A stretch of 64,000 nt of DNA from Wenzhouxiangella sediminis (GTDB lineage Bacteria > Pseudomonadota > Gammaproteobacteria > Xanthomonadales > Wenzhouxiangellaceae). The position numbers were made by a program, and so were the translations under genes. The DNA is taken from contig NZ_QUZK01000002.1 of the NCBI RefSeq assembly GCF_003410055.1, positions 1 through 64,000 of the forward strand, read 5' to 3'. Under the pieces are notes generated by a model. The model was not told where the DNA came from and did no database searches. It saw only the letters and a program-made list of their open reading frames with translations. Positions within the stretch are counted from its first letter, which is position 1. Every line of letters starts with the position of its first letter. Below, in pieces: positions 25,417-34,467 of this stretch.

Positions 25417-27279
25417 CTAGGTTTCCAGGTAGGTATAAGCCGACAGACCTTCAGCCAGCAGCCGTTCCAGGTCCTCGGCCTCTTCGCGCCCCAGGCCCGC
25501 GTTGGCCACGCGGGCGCGGCAGGCGGTCATCAGTTCGCGCGGATTGTAGCCGACCAGTTCCAGCAGCATGTCGGCGGAGTCGCCGGCGCGGGCGTTGTCC
25601 AGCCGGAAGCCGCCATCGCAGAGATGGACGTCGATGCTGTCGGTGTCGCCGAACAGGTTGTGGATGTCGCCCAGGGTTTCCTGGTAGGCCCCGGCCATGA
25701 AGATGCCGAGCAGGTAGGTCTCGTCCGGCTTGATGCGGTGGACCGGCAGGGTCGGTTCGAGCAGGCCGCGGTCGACGTAGCGGTCGATGCGGCCGTCCGA
25801 ATCGCAGGTCAGGTCCTCGAGCACGGCGCGCTCGGTCGGTTCCTCGTCGAGCCGGCTCAGCGGCAGGATGGGAAAGACCTGGTCGATCGCCCAGATGTCG
25901 GGCAGGGACTGGAAGATCGAGAGGTTGATGAAGTACTTGGCCGAGAGCTGGTAGCGGATGCGCTCGCCCAGTTCGCGGTGACGGCGGTGCTCGGGATCGA
26001 GCTGGGTCGAGAGCTGCTCGAGAATGGCGTTGTAGATCGGCTCCAGCCGGGCACGATCGGACAGCGGCAGGTCGCCGTAAAGGAACAGGTTCCGGCCTTC
26101 CTCGAGCAGGTGCTCGGCTTCGAGAAAGCTCTCCTCGGGCTCGCGCTCGTCGGCCTGGGCCAGCACTTCGGACAGCCCGCGGATGACCGGCGGGTCGTCC
26201 TCGCCGCCGCCATGGGCGTCGCGCGGCAGGGTTTCGGTCTCGGTGACGTTGGTGACCAGCACGGCGTGGTGCGCAGTCAGCGCGCGGCCCGATTCCGAAA
26301 GCAGGTCCGGCATGGCCAGTTCGTGCTCGCGGCACAGCTCGGCGATGCCGCCGACGATGGCATGGGCGTACTGTCCCACCGAGTAATTCATCGAGCAGAA
26401 GCTGCGCGTGCCGCCGCCTTCGTAGTCCACGCCCAGTCCGCCGCCGATGTCGAGGCGCTTGATGGCGATACCGGCGCGCACCAGCTCCACGAAGTAGCGG
26501 CCGGCCTCGCGCACGCCGCGCTGGATGTCGCGCAGGTTGGAAATCTGCGAACCCATGTGGAAGTGCAGCAGGGTCAGCCAGTCGAGGCAGCCGCTCGAGC
26601 GCATCTCCTCGGCCAGCTTCAGGACCTGGCTGGCCGCCAGGCCGAACTTGGCCCGCTCGCCGCCGGTGTTCTGCCAGTTGCCGGTCCCCAGTGAGGACAG
26701 ACGCAGGCGCACGCCGACCTCCGGGGTCACGCCCAGGCGCTCGGCCTCTCGGCGGATCAGCGGCCACTCGCCGGGTTTCTCGATGACGATCACCGGCTTG
26801 AGCCCGAGCTTGAGCCCGCTCAAGGCCAGGCGGATGTAGGCGGCGTCCTTGTAGCCGTTGCAGATGATCAGGCTGCCCGGGCGGCTGACGGCCAGGGCGG
26901 TGATCAGCTCCGGCTTGCTGCCGACCTCCAGCCCCAGCCCGTCGACCCTGGACAGGGTGCGCACCACGCTGGCCTGCTGGTTGACCTTGATCGGGTAGAC
27001 CAGGTTGTAGCGCCCGCCGTAGTCGAGTTCGTCGATGGCGGTCTCGAAGGCTTCCCTGAGCTGCCCGGCGCGGGCGCGCAGGATGTCGGGAAAGCGCAGC
27101 AGCATGGGCAGGCGCAGGCCGTCGGCCCGCGCCCGCTCGACGATATCGGTCAGCGCGAGCCGCCGCTTGCGGTCAGGGCAGGCCAGAAGGCGGCCCTGTC
27201 CATCGAGGTCGAAGTAGCCTTCCGACCAGCGATCGATGGCGTAGCGACGGCGGGCGCGGGCAATGGTCTTGTCGGTCAT
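25417..27279 (-). CDS. speA: Biosynthetic arginine decarboxylase
   Basis: This 620-residue PLP enzyme (fold III, alanine-racemase type) makes agmatine and CO2 from arginine, the first step of putrescine formation by the agmatine route. PLP lysine K98 lies in YPIKVNQ. Other landmarks are GLEVGSKPEL, HFHMGSQISN, the glycine loop DIGGGLGVDYEG and SESGRALTAHHA. The start at 27279 (MTDKTIARARRRY) fits SpeA; ten extra in-frame codons upstream cover a likely promoter (TACAAT on the minus strand). Divergent from speE, it marks a polyamine locus. No agmatinase gene lies in the window. Confidence 0.96.
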   Translation of the reverse strand: MTDKTIARARRRYAIDRWSEGYFDLDGQGRLLACPDRKRRLALTDIVERARADGLRLPMLLRFPDILRARAGQLREAFETAIDELDYGGRYNLVYPIKVNQQASVVRTLSRVDGLGLEVGSKPELITALAVSRPGSLIICNGYKDAAYIRLALSGLKLGLKPVIVIEKPGEWPLIRREAERLGVTPEVGVRLRLSSLGTGNWQNTGGERAKFGLAASQVLKLAEEMRSSGCLDWLTLLHFHMGSQISNLRDIQRGVREAGRYFVELVRAGIAIKRLDIGGGLGVDYEGGGTRSFCSMNYSVGQYAHAIVGGIAELCREHELAMPDLLSESGRALTAHHAVLVTNVTETETLPRDAHGGGEDDPPVIRGLSEVLAQADEREPEESFLEAEHLLEEGRNLFLYGDLPLSDRARLEPIYNAILEQLSTQLDPEHRRHRELGERIRYQLSAKYFINLSIFQSLPDIWAIDQVFPILPLSRLDEEPTERAVLEDLTCDSDGRIDRYVDRGLLEPTLPVHRIKPDETYLLGIFMAGAYQETLGDIHNLFGDTDSIDVHLCDGGFRLDNARAGDSADMLLELVGYNPRELMTACRARVANAGLGREEAEDLERLLAEGLSAYTYLET

Positions 27280-27356
27280 GGCGCCAATTGTAGCGGGCAA
27301 GCAGGGCAATCATCCGGGTTAACATCTGCGCTGAATCCAAGCCCGAGCGAATCAAC

Positions 27357-28193
27357 ATGCTCCCAAGCGACCGCAAGTGGTTTACCGAGGTCAACGCCGA
27401 GGCCGGCAGCGCCGAGTCCTGGTCCATCGAGGCGCACCTGGCCCGCGAAGTGACCGACTTCCAGACCATCGACGTCTACCGCACCAGCCACTGGGGCAAC
27501 CTGATGGTCATCGACGGCTTTGTCATGCTGACCACACGGGACAACTTTCTCTACCACGAGATGATGACGCATCCGGCGCTGTTCTCTCACCCCGAGCCCA
27601 AGCGGGTGCTGATTATCGGCGGCGGCGATTGCGGAACGCTCAGGGAGGTGCTTGCGCACGATTCGGTGGCGCGCTGCACCCAGGTGGAAATCGACGAGCA
27701 GGTCACCCGGCTGTCGGAAAAGTATTTTCCCGAGCTGTGCGAGCGTAACGGCGACCCCCGCGCCGAGCTGCTCTTCGATGACGGCCTGGCGCACGTCAAG
27801 AACCTGGAGCCCGGCAGCATGGACGTCATCATCGTCGACTCCACCGACCCGATCGGTCCGGCCGAGGGCCTGTTCGGTCCCGAGTTCGTCGTCGACTGCT
27901 ACCGGGCGCTGGCCGACGGCGGGATGTTCCTGCAGCAAAGCGAGTCGCCGCTGCTGCACGGCAAGCTCATCGCCGGGATTCGCGACAACATGGACAAGGC
28001 AGGGTTTTCGACCATCCGGACGCTCGGGTTTCCGCAGCCCTGCTACCCCTCGGGCTGGTGGTCGGTCACGCAGGCCCGGAAAGGCGGAGAGATCGAACCG
28101 GTCAGCGCCGAGCGCTTCGCCGCCAGCGGCATCACCACGCGTTACTTCAACCCGGGAGTGCACGTGGGGGCGCTGGCGACGCAGTTGCCCTGA
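27357..28193 (+). CDS. speE: Spermidine synthase
   Basis: The 278-residue aminopropyltransferase converts putrescine and decarboxylated SAM to spermidine. It shows the SAM-binding loop IIGGGDCGTLRE, the acidic VEIDEQV motif, LLFDDGLAHV and the catalytic region IIVDSTDPIGPAEGLF, ending with the SGWWS segment typical of SpeE. It is divergent from speA across 77 bases, so both are probably controlled from the same short region. Confidence 0.96.
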   Translation: MLPSDRKWFTEVNAEAGSAESWSIEAHLAREVTDFQTIDVYRTSHWGNLMVIDGFVMLTTRDNFLYHEMMTHPALFSHPEPKRVLIIGGGDCGTLREVLAHDSVARCTQVEIDEQVTRLSEKYFPELCERNGDPRAELLFDDGLAHVKNLEPGSMDVIIVDSTDPIGPAEGLFGPEFVVDCYRALADGGMFLQQSESPLLHGKLIAGIRDNMDKAGFSTIRTLGFPQPCYPSGWWSVTQARKGGEIEPVSAERFAASGITTRYFNPGVHVGALATQLP

Positions 28194-28287
28194 TCCGCGG
28201 GAAGCGCAGATGCAAAAGGTTTGGCAGGATGTATTATGGATTCTCGTTATTGATGACGAGTGAACCGCAACCCCGGGACAACCAGCA

Positions 28288-29742
28288 ATGAAAAAGAACC
28301 TGCTTGCGGGGATGATCCTCGCTCTTTCCGCGTCGCTGCCCACCGCGCTTGTCGCGGCCTCCGTCAGCGTCTCCCAGAAACCCGAACTGACCCCGGACGC
28401 GTTGCTTTGGCAGCTCGACGCCGAGCACGGCGGTGCGAGCTTGCGGGTCGTTCGACCCGATGGTCGTATCGAGGTCCATTCGGTCGGTGTCGACGAAGAC
28501 GAGATTGCCTTCGGTATCGGTGACGAAGCCCTGCCGGATGGGGCCTATCTGTGGGAAATCAGTCTCGCTCCCCGGTTGACCGACGAACAGCGCTCGCAAC
28601 TCGAACGTGCGCGCGAGGAGGATAGAGAGTTGCCGACCATGGCCGATATCCGGGGGGCTCGCGTTCAGGGCAGCTTCCGGGTCGTGGAAGGCTCGGTTTA
28701 CGGTGTCTTGGAAGATGGCGTGGCGCCGGCCGGCGAGATCGAACGAACCAGCGGCACCCCCACTCCGCAGGCTGCGCCGCTGACCGGCGATCTGACGGTT
28801 CGCAACAGCCTGTGCGTCGGTTTCGACTGCGCCGATTCCGAATCCTACGGCGCCGATACCATCAGGCTGCGTGAGGATCGATTGCGGATCGCCTTCCTCG
28901 ACGACAGCACCCTGGCGGGTTTTCCCGCCGGCGACTGGCAGATTCGAATCAACGAGGGTACCGGCGGCGGCGCCAATCTGTTCGCCATCGATTGGCTCGG
29001 GACCGGTTCGAACGGCAACGGCGACGATGCGCCCGCATCCACACCGTTTCGGATCGACGGCAACGCGCCCAGCAACTCCCTGTTCATCGCCAACGACGGC
29101 GATGTCGGTCTCGGTACGCCCACGCCCGCTCTTGAACTGCACGTTCGCGATGGCGATTCGCCCGCCCTCCGCCTGGAGCAGGACACTTCCTCCGGATTCG
29201 CCGCGCAATCCTGGGATATCGCCGGCAACGAGACCAGCTTTTTCGTCCGTGACGTAACCAACGGCAGCACCCTGCCGTTCAGGGTCCGGCCCGGTGCCGA
29301 CAGCAATGCGCTGGTTGTCAGCGATGACAGTTTCGTCGGTATAGGGGTTCTTTCGCCGCAAGCGCGTCTTCACGTCGTCGGCGATGCCCGCATCGACGGT
29401 GCGCTCTACCAGCTCTCCAGTCGAGCGGCCAAGACGGGCTTCGAACGCCCGGATGCATCGACTCTGCTCGATGGGATCGAACAGCTCTGGCTGGGATTCT
29501 GGCAGTACAAGGAAGGTGACCGGGGAGCCAGGCACTTCGGTCCCACCGCCGAGGATTTCCACGCCGCCTTCGGGCTGGGCGGGGACGCACGGCATATCAG
29601 TCCCACTGATATGGCCGGCATTGCACTCGGCGCCACTCAGGCCCTGCGCGAAGAAATCGAGCGACGCGACAACACCATCGCGGACCTGGAGCGGCGTCTG
29701 CAACGCATCGAAGCCGCGCTCGACGTGCAGCCGACTCACTGA
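28288..29742 (+). CDS. Exported protein with S74-like intramolecular chaperone domain
   Basis: The 484-residue product has a signal peptide (about 1-23, ALVAA), a beta-rich N-terminal part (25-150), a middle region with tail-fibre-like repeats (GDVGLGTPTPALELHVRDG near 270, FVGIGVLSPQARLHVVGDA near 350) and a C-terminal segment resembling peptidase S74. In S74 domains a Ser..Lys dyad cleaves the chaperone off; here LSSRAAK (near 376-382) is in the matching place, followed by FGPTAEDF, DMAGIALGATQAL and a coiled coil (EEIERRDNTIADLERRL). S74 domains usually mature phage tailspikes, but no phage gene is near. The next gene starts 9 bases later. Confidence 0.8.
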   Translation: MKKNLLAGMILALSASLPTALVAASVSVSQKPELTPDALLWQLDAEHGGASLRVVRPDGRIEVHSVGVDEDEIAFGIGDEALPDGAYLWEISLAPRLTDEQRSQLERAREEDRELPTMADIRGARVQGSFRVVEGSVYGVLEDGVAPAGEIERTSGTPTPQAAPLTGDLTVRNSLCVGFDCADSESYGADTIRLREDRLRIAFLDDSTLAGFPAGDWQIRINEGTGGGANLFAIDWLGTGSNGNGDDAPASTPFRIDGNAPSNSLFIANDGDVGLGTPTPALELHVRDGDSPALRLEQDTSSGFAAQSWDIAGNETSFFVRDVTNGSTLPFRVRPGADSNALVVSDDSFVGIGVLSPQARLHVVGDARIDGALYQLSSRAAKTGFERPDASTLLDGIEQLWLGFWQYKEGDRGARHFGPTAEDFHAAFGLGGDARHISPTDMAGIALGATQALREEIERRDNTIADLERRLQRIEAALDVQPTH

Positions 29743-29751
29743 GGCAGAATT

Positions 29752-30771
29752 ATGGCAATGCGTCAGGAATTCGCGGGTCGATTCGTGCGGGTGGCTCTGT
29801 GCGGCCTGGCCGCTCTGTTAGCGGCGGCGCCGGCTACCGCCGAACTGGTGGGGCTGGTGCACGACACCGCAGACGGCAGCCTCCAGGCGGTCGCCATCAA
29901 CTCCGACACCGGTGCGGTCACGCCGGCGGGAGCGAGCGCCGCCGACTGTTGTCTGGTGCCGACCGGGCTTTCCGTGACGGATACGGCGGGAGAGCGTTTT
30001 TTTGTCGTGGGTGAGTGGACCGCCGGCGCCACCGCGGGATCCACCAGCCTGCACGAGCTGGGGTTCGACGGTCTTTTGGTCAACTCCGTGGTCCTGGCGG
30101 AGGTGCCGCGATCGGTGCTTGCCTGGGACGACCAGAACGCCCGCCTGATCTCTCTGCGCCACGAACCGGAAACCACGCTGCTGGCCATCGACCCCGTCAG
30201 CGGCGCGGTAAGCACGCTCGGGGGAGCGCAAACCGACTGCTGCGAGGTGATCGCGGGGGTGTCAGCCATCGATTCCGCCGGCCAACGGCTGTTCGTTGCC
30301 GGGCGCTCCTTCGGCGCCACGGACTGGTCGCTGCTCGAGTTCGACCTGGGCAGCGGCGCGGTCAGCGAGGCAGCCGTACTGCCGACCGGCCGTCCGGGGT
30401 TCATGCTCTATGACAGCGCCACGGGGCGGGTCGAGGTCATGATGCAGACTGCGCTTGCCGACTCAGGAAGCCTGGTCGCGATCGATCCGGCCACTGCCAC
30501 CCTCGATACGCTGGCCACCTACAGCAATGGCGATTGCTGCCTTTACGCACCGGGCGACGGGGCGAGTCGCAGTGACGATGGCGAAGTGATCTGGGCCGCG
30601 GGTATCGGCGGTGCGAGCGCTGCGGGCTTTTTCGGCCAGTTCGCGCTGGGCCTCGATCGTCCCGTCGATATCCAGCCCATGGATGCCGGCTATCACATGC
30701 TCGCGCTGGTGGTCGACGGCAGCACGGTCGTTCCCGGCATCCTGTTCCGGGATCGCTTCGAACAGCCTTGA
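29752..30771 (+). CDS. Uncharacterised secreted protein with DCC repeats and C-terminal DRFE motif
   Basis: The 339-residue protein is not assigned to a family. It has a signal peptide (about 1-30, APATA-EL) followed by beta-propeller-like repeats. The vicinal-cysteine motif DCC occurs three times about 100 residues apart (ADCCLVPTG, TDCCEVIAG, GDCCLYAPG), each followed by a blade ending in phrases like RFFVVGEW or RLFVAGRS. It ends LFRDRFEQP, the tag shared with three other exported proteins. A GAGG element 7 bases before the ATG supports the start. It is in an operon with the S74-like gene. Confidence 0.78.
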   Translation: MAMRQEFAGRFVRVALCGLAALLAAAPATAELVGLVHDTADGSLQAVAINSDTGAVTPAGASAADCCLVPTGLSVTDTAGERFFVVGEWTAGATAGSTSLHELGFDGLLVNSVVLAEVPRSVLAWDDQNARLISLRHEPETTLLAIDPVSGAVSTLGGAQTDCCEVIAGVSAIDSAGQRLFVAGRSFGATDWSLLEFDLGSGAVSEAAVLPTGRPGFMLYDSATGRVEVMMQTALADSGSLVAIDPATATLDTLATYSNGDCCLYAPGDGASRSDDGEVIWAAGIGGASAAGFFGQFALGLDRPVDIQPMDAGYHMLALVVDGSTVVPGILFRDRFEQP

Positions 30772-30778
30772 GCGGGGG

Positions 30779-32323
30779 TCAGGAACGGGGCCGCGCCTCG
30801 GGGGCGCCGCACTCCGGCGATCCGGCCAGTTCCAGCGACCATTGCGTGAGCATGGCGCGCAGCGCCTGCGCGGTGTCTCCGCGCGCTATCTGAGAGGAGA
30901 TCCAGGCCAGGGCTTCACGGCAGCGCGCGTGGCGTTTGAGCAGGGTGTTTATATGCAGGGCCGCAAATTGCTCTGCACGGTTTCGCTCGTAGAGACGCTC
31001 GCTCAGCCGCGCGGCCAGCGAAAGGTCATCCGACTCCGGTTCCGCCGCGCGAACAAGGGCGTCGACCCACGCAGCCAGCACGGTGTCGCTGGCATCCGAC
31101 AAGTCCTCGTGCGTGGCAAGCGCATAAGCCTCCTCACGGCGTTCGGCTTCCACCAGGGCCGTCAGTGCCTCGCTCCAGATCTCCAGATCGCGCTCGTTCT
31201 CCAGCGCCTGCAAAAGCTGGTCGGCGGCCGTGTCGGGATCGCCCAGGTCGAAGTGAATGCGGGCGCTTTCGATCAGCCGCCAGCGCACCGATTCGGTCCT
31301 GCCCGGTGCTGAGTCGATCGTGTCCAGAGCTTCCTGTGGCTGCCCGTTGCGGCGCAGCACGGCGACCAGGTTCTCCCGCGCCCGTTCGGCGCCCGGCTCG
31401 AGCTCGAGCGCCCGCGCCAGGCTCTTTCGTGCCGACTGCAGCTGCCCCAGTTCGGCCTGGGCGGTGCCCAGGTTGGTCCAGGCGACGGCGCTTGCAGGGT
31501 CGGCTTCGACGGCGCGCGTGAATGCGTCGGCCGCGCCCGCGACGTCCCCGGCCGACCAGGCCTTGCGGCCGCGGAGGATATGGATCCGCGAGCCGGCCGC
31601 GTGGGCGGCCAGGTATTCGGCTACGGGATCGTCGGGCGTGATGCCGATCTGGCCGGCCTTGGAGAGGTGCTCCTGCATGCCATCCGGGTCGCCGAGTCCC
31701 CGCAGGGCCATGGCCAGCGGGTAGTGCAGCCGATCGGCCCGGGGTTCGGCTTCCAGGGCGCTTTCGAGAAACTCTCTGGCTTGCTCGTATTGTTCCAGCG
31801 CAAGACGGGCCTCGCCCATGCCGGCCAGCGCCGCCGGCGCGCCATCGTCAATCTCCAGGGCACGCTGAAATGCCCGAACTCCCGGTTCGGCGCGACCGGC
31901 GTCCAGGTAAAGTCGTCCGATCCGCGTCCAGCCGGGCCCGGCGAGTGCGGGGTTGAGGGCGATGGATTCGAGAAACTGCCGGCGCGCATCGTCGGTTTCG
32001 CCGCGCTGGCCGAGAATGATGCCTTTCAGATAGGGCCAGCGACCGTCGAAGGGATCCGTTTCGGCTGCTCGTTGGTAGGCCGCCAGGCTCACGTTTTCGA
32101 ATCCCGTGGCCTGATAGAGCATGCCCAGTTCGCCCCAGGCCTCGGCCAGGGTGGCGGCGCCGGCGTCCCTCGATTGTTCGACCAGAGCGCGCGCCGACTC
32201 GATCTGCGCTGCGAGCGCCGGATCCATGCCGGCAGTGTCGGGGTGTTCGATCTGCGCGGCCTGCGCGGTCGGCGCTATCGAATGGACCAGGATGGCCGCG
32301 ATCAGGAGTCGGCGCCGGATCAC
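30779..32323 (-). CDS. Exported tetratricopeptide-repeat protein
   Basis: The 514-residue product starts with a signal peptide (IRRRLLIAAILVHS to about residue 22). It is then almost wholly helical, with about ten TPR units, for example LAEAWGELGMLYQATGFENVSLAAYQRAAETDP and SAVAWTNLGTAQAELGQL. The GTG at 32323 is preferred because it overlaps the stop of the CRTAC1-type gene (GTGA) and begins the signal peptide, whereas a longer open frame reads through the end of that gene. TPR proteins mediate protein contacts; it probably partners the co-transcribed CRTAC1-like protein. Confidence 0.85.
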   Translation of the reverse strand: MIRRRLLIAAILVHSIAPTAQAAQIEHPDTAGMDPALAAQIESARALVEQSRDAGAATLAEAWGELGMLYQATGFENVSLAAYQRAAETDPFDGRWPYLKGIILGQRGETDDARRQFLESIALNPALAGPGWTRIGRLYLDAGRAEPGVRAFQRALEIDDGAPAALAGMGEARLALEQYEQAREFLESALEAEPRADRLHYPLAMALRGLGDPDGMQEHLSKAGQIGITPDDPVAEYLAAHAAGSRIHILRGRKAWSAGDVAGAADAFTRAVEADPASAVAWTNLGTAQAELGQLQSARKSLARALELEPGAERARENLVAVLRRNGQPQEALDTIDSAPGRTESVRWRLIESARIHFDLGDPDTAADQLLQALENERDLEIWSEALTALVEAERREEAYALATHEDLSDASDTVLAAWVDALVRAAEPESDDLSLAARLSERLYERNRAEQFAALHINTLLKRHARCREALAWISSQIARGDTAQALRAMLTQWSLELAGSPECGAPEARPRS

Positions 32324-34008
32324 GGCGCAGGCCTTTGGCCCTCGCCCTGGACCAGCGTGTGGTAGCTGCCGGCCGACAGGGCCTCGAATCGTTCCCGTGT
32401 TCCGTCGGCCCATGTGACGTCCACCGAAGCGGCTTCGTCTTCACCCTGCAGTGCGAACAGCAGGCGAGCATCGCGGGCCGAGAGGTAGCTGCCATCCGTT
32501 GCCGCTCGCTGTCGCTGGCCTTGCCCTTGTGTGAGCCGGCCCTCGGCGCCGAGGGCATCGCGCGACGGCTCGCCGGTCACCAGACGTACCCCTAGCCATT
32601 TGCCGGTGGTCGGCGCCCGGTTGTGCAGCAGCCGGGGGCGGTCGTGATTGTTGCAAATCAGGACGTCCAGGCGACCGTCGTTGTCGATGTCGCCGGTGGC
32701 CAGTCCGCGTCCGACGGCCGGCGCCAGCGCGGGATCGCCTTCCATGACCTGCTCGAAGCGCCGCGATCCGGTGTTGCGAAGCATCAGGTCACGCTGGGAC
32801 AGCGGGAATCGGCTATCGGCCTGGCGCTGTGCCTCTATGACGCGTACGGCGCCGTTGGCGATCATCAGGTCGGGCAGCGCGTCGCGGTCGAAGTCGGCGA
32901 GCGCAACGCCGAAACCGGTGAACGGCAACGTGGTCGCGTGCAGGCCCCAGGCCGCGGTGTCGTCGAAGAAATCGCCCTGTCCCCGGTTGCGATAGAGCGT
33001 GTTGCTCTCGCCGGTCAGGTGCGTGAGCAGCAGATCCCAGTCGCCGTCGCCGTCGACGTCGGCGACGGCGATGCCCATTCCGGCTTCCATCTGGCCATGC
33101 CGGTTGACCGCCGTGCCGGTCAACAGGGCCTGTTCGGAAAAACGGTCGGCTTCGTTGCGCCAGAACTGGTTCATGTCGCCGTCGTTGGCCACGAACACAT
33201 CGCGCCGGCCGTCACCGTCCAGGTCGACCACGGCCACACCCAGGCCGCGCAGAGGCGGGTGGTCGCCGAGCCAGTCCATTGTGGCGTCGTCAAAGCGCCC
33301 GTTGCCCTGGTTGAGGTAGAGCACATCGCGAGCGGCTTCGAACACGCCCGGACCGCAGTAGTCGCGCCGGGTGGACTCGGCCAGGCAGGTGGGGTTGGAT
33401 TCCGGGTCGTAGTCCACGTAATTGGTGACGAACAGGTCGAGCCGTCCGTCCGAATCGATGTCGGCGACCGATGCGCTGGCGCCGAAGCCCGCGTGGGCCG
33501 TGCCGGAGGACTCGCTGATGTCGGTGAAGCTGCCGTCGCCGTTGTTGCGCCAGAGGCTGTTGGGCCCGTAGTTGGTGATGTAGAGGTCGGGGTGGCCGTT
33601 TCCGGTCAGGTCGCCGGCGGCCACGCCCATCCCGTAGCCTCGGGCGTCGAGGCCCGATTCGGCGGTGACGTCCACGAAGCGGATCCGGTCGCTTGAGGAT
33701 GCATTGCGGTAAAGCCGGGTGGCTTCTCGAACTGGCGGCTCGGCATCGTGGCGCTTGTTCGGAACCGCGCCGCTTTGTACGAGCACGATATCGAGTCGGC
33801 CGTCGCCGTCGTAATCCACCAGGCCGCAGCCGCCGCCGACGATCTCGGGGTAGTGCCAATCGCCGCTGAGCCCGTTGTCGTGGCGAAAAACGAGGCCGCT
33901 GTCGGCGGTGATGTCTTCAAACTGAACGGCCCCGGGCAGTGCCGAGGCCGAAATCGTCAGGCAGTAGACCAGGAGCGCCGTTTTCGACGCCCCGCGTAAG
34001 GTGCCCAT
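32320..34008 (-). CDS. Secreted CRTAC1-type FG-GAP/VCBS beta-propeller with ASPIC/UnbV domain
   Basis: The 562-residue exported protein has a signal peptide (about 1-27) and an integrin-like propeller built of calcium-binding loops such as DYDGDGRLD, DIDSDGRLD, DLDGDGRRD, DVDGDGDWD and DIDNDGRLD, followed by a C-terminal ASPIC/UnbV domain (about 470-555). Family members are extracellular; their function is largely unknown, with adhesion or sugar binding proposed. Its stop overlaps the GTG of the TPR gene, so the pair is translationally coupled. Confidence 0.9.
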   Translation of the reverse strand: MGTLRGASKTALLVYCLTISASALPGAVQFEDITADSGLVFRHDNGLSGDWHYPEIVGGGCGLVDYDGDGRLDIVLVQSGAVPNKRHDAEPPVREATRLYRNASSSDRIRFVDVTAESGLDARGYGMGVAAGDLTGNGHPDLYITNYGPNSLWRNNGDGSFTDISESSGTAHAGFGASASVADIDSDGRLDLFVTNYVDYDPESNPTCLAESTRRDYCGPGVFEAARDVLYLNQGNGRFDDATMDWLGDHPPLRGLGVAVVDLDGDGRRDVFVANDGDMNQFWRNEADRFSEQALLTGTAVNRHGQMEAGMGIAVADVDGDGDWDLLLTHLTGESNTLYRNRGQGDFFDDTAAWGLHATTLPFTGFGVALADFDRDALPDLMIANGAVRVIEAQRQADSRFPLSQRDLMLRNTGSRRFEQVMEGDPALAPAVGRGLATGDIDNDGRLDVLICNNHDRPRLLHNRAPTTGKWLGVRLVTGEPSRDALGAEGRLTQGQGQRQRAATDGSYLSARDARLLFALQGEDEAASVDVTWADGTRERFEALSAGSYHTLVQGEGQRPAP

Positions 34009-34032
34009 GCGCTCGGGGAATGCGTGCCGAGC

Positions 34033-34467
34033 TTACTCGGCCGGGCAGTCGCCGATGCGCTGGCCGGAGACGGTGATGGTCATCTGCATGGCGCCCATCG
34101 GGGTTTCCATGTTGCCGTTGATGGTGCCGTTGGCGGTATCGCCGGCGAACTGCATCTCGGCATCCATGGTCATCTGGGTGCCGTCGGGCTGGGTGCATAC
34201 CATCGAGTAGTCCATGCCGTCGCGGCGCAGGTCCTTGTGGGTGATCTCGCACTCGTCGACGTCGTCGAGGAAGGCGTCGCCCTCGGCGATGTCCTCGGCG
34301 GTCACGCATTCTTCGCTGGTCTGGTTCTGGTCCGGGATCGGCACATCGCCGGAGAAGGTCATGCTGTTTTCGTACTTCCACAGGCCGGGCTCGATGTTCG
34401 GCGTCTCGGCGACGACGACGGTGGCCAGGCCAAGCGCCAGGGCGGCGGCAAGCGTGCGTGCAATCAT
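34033..34467 (-). CDS. Exported DUF3617 protein
   Basis: The 144-residue periplasmic protein has a signal peptide (1-21, VVVA-ET). The family pattern PGLWKYENSMTF, then SEECVTAEDI, CEITHKDL, YSMVCTQPDG and a final DCP, gives four conserved cysteines probably forming two disulfides. Function is unknown across the family. The open frame extends 25 codons upstream, but the ATG at 34467 follows a GAGGAG ribosome site and starts the signal peptide. Confidence 0.88.
   Translation of the reverse strand: MIARTLAAALALGLATVVVAETPNIEPGLWKYENSMTFSGDVPIPDQNQTSEECVTAEDIAEGDAFLDDVDECEITHKDLRRDGMDYSMVCTQPDGTQMTMDAEMQFAGDTANGTINGNMETPMGAMQMTITVSGQRIGDCPAE

Noticed and set aside
28288-29742. Prophage remnant suggested by the S74-like domain
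   Set aside because: The gene has a bacterial signal peptide and host-like composition, and no phage structural, integrase or lysis genes adjoin it.
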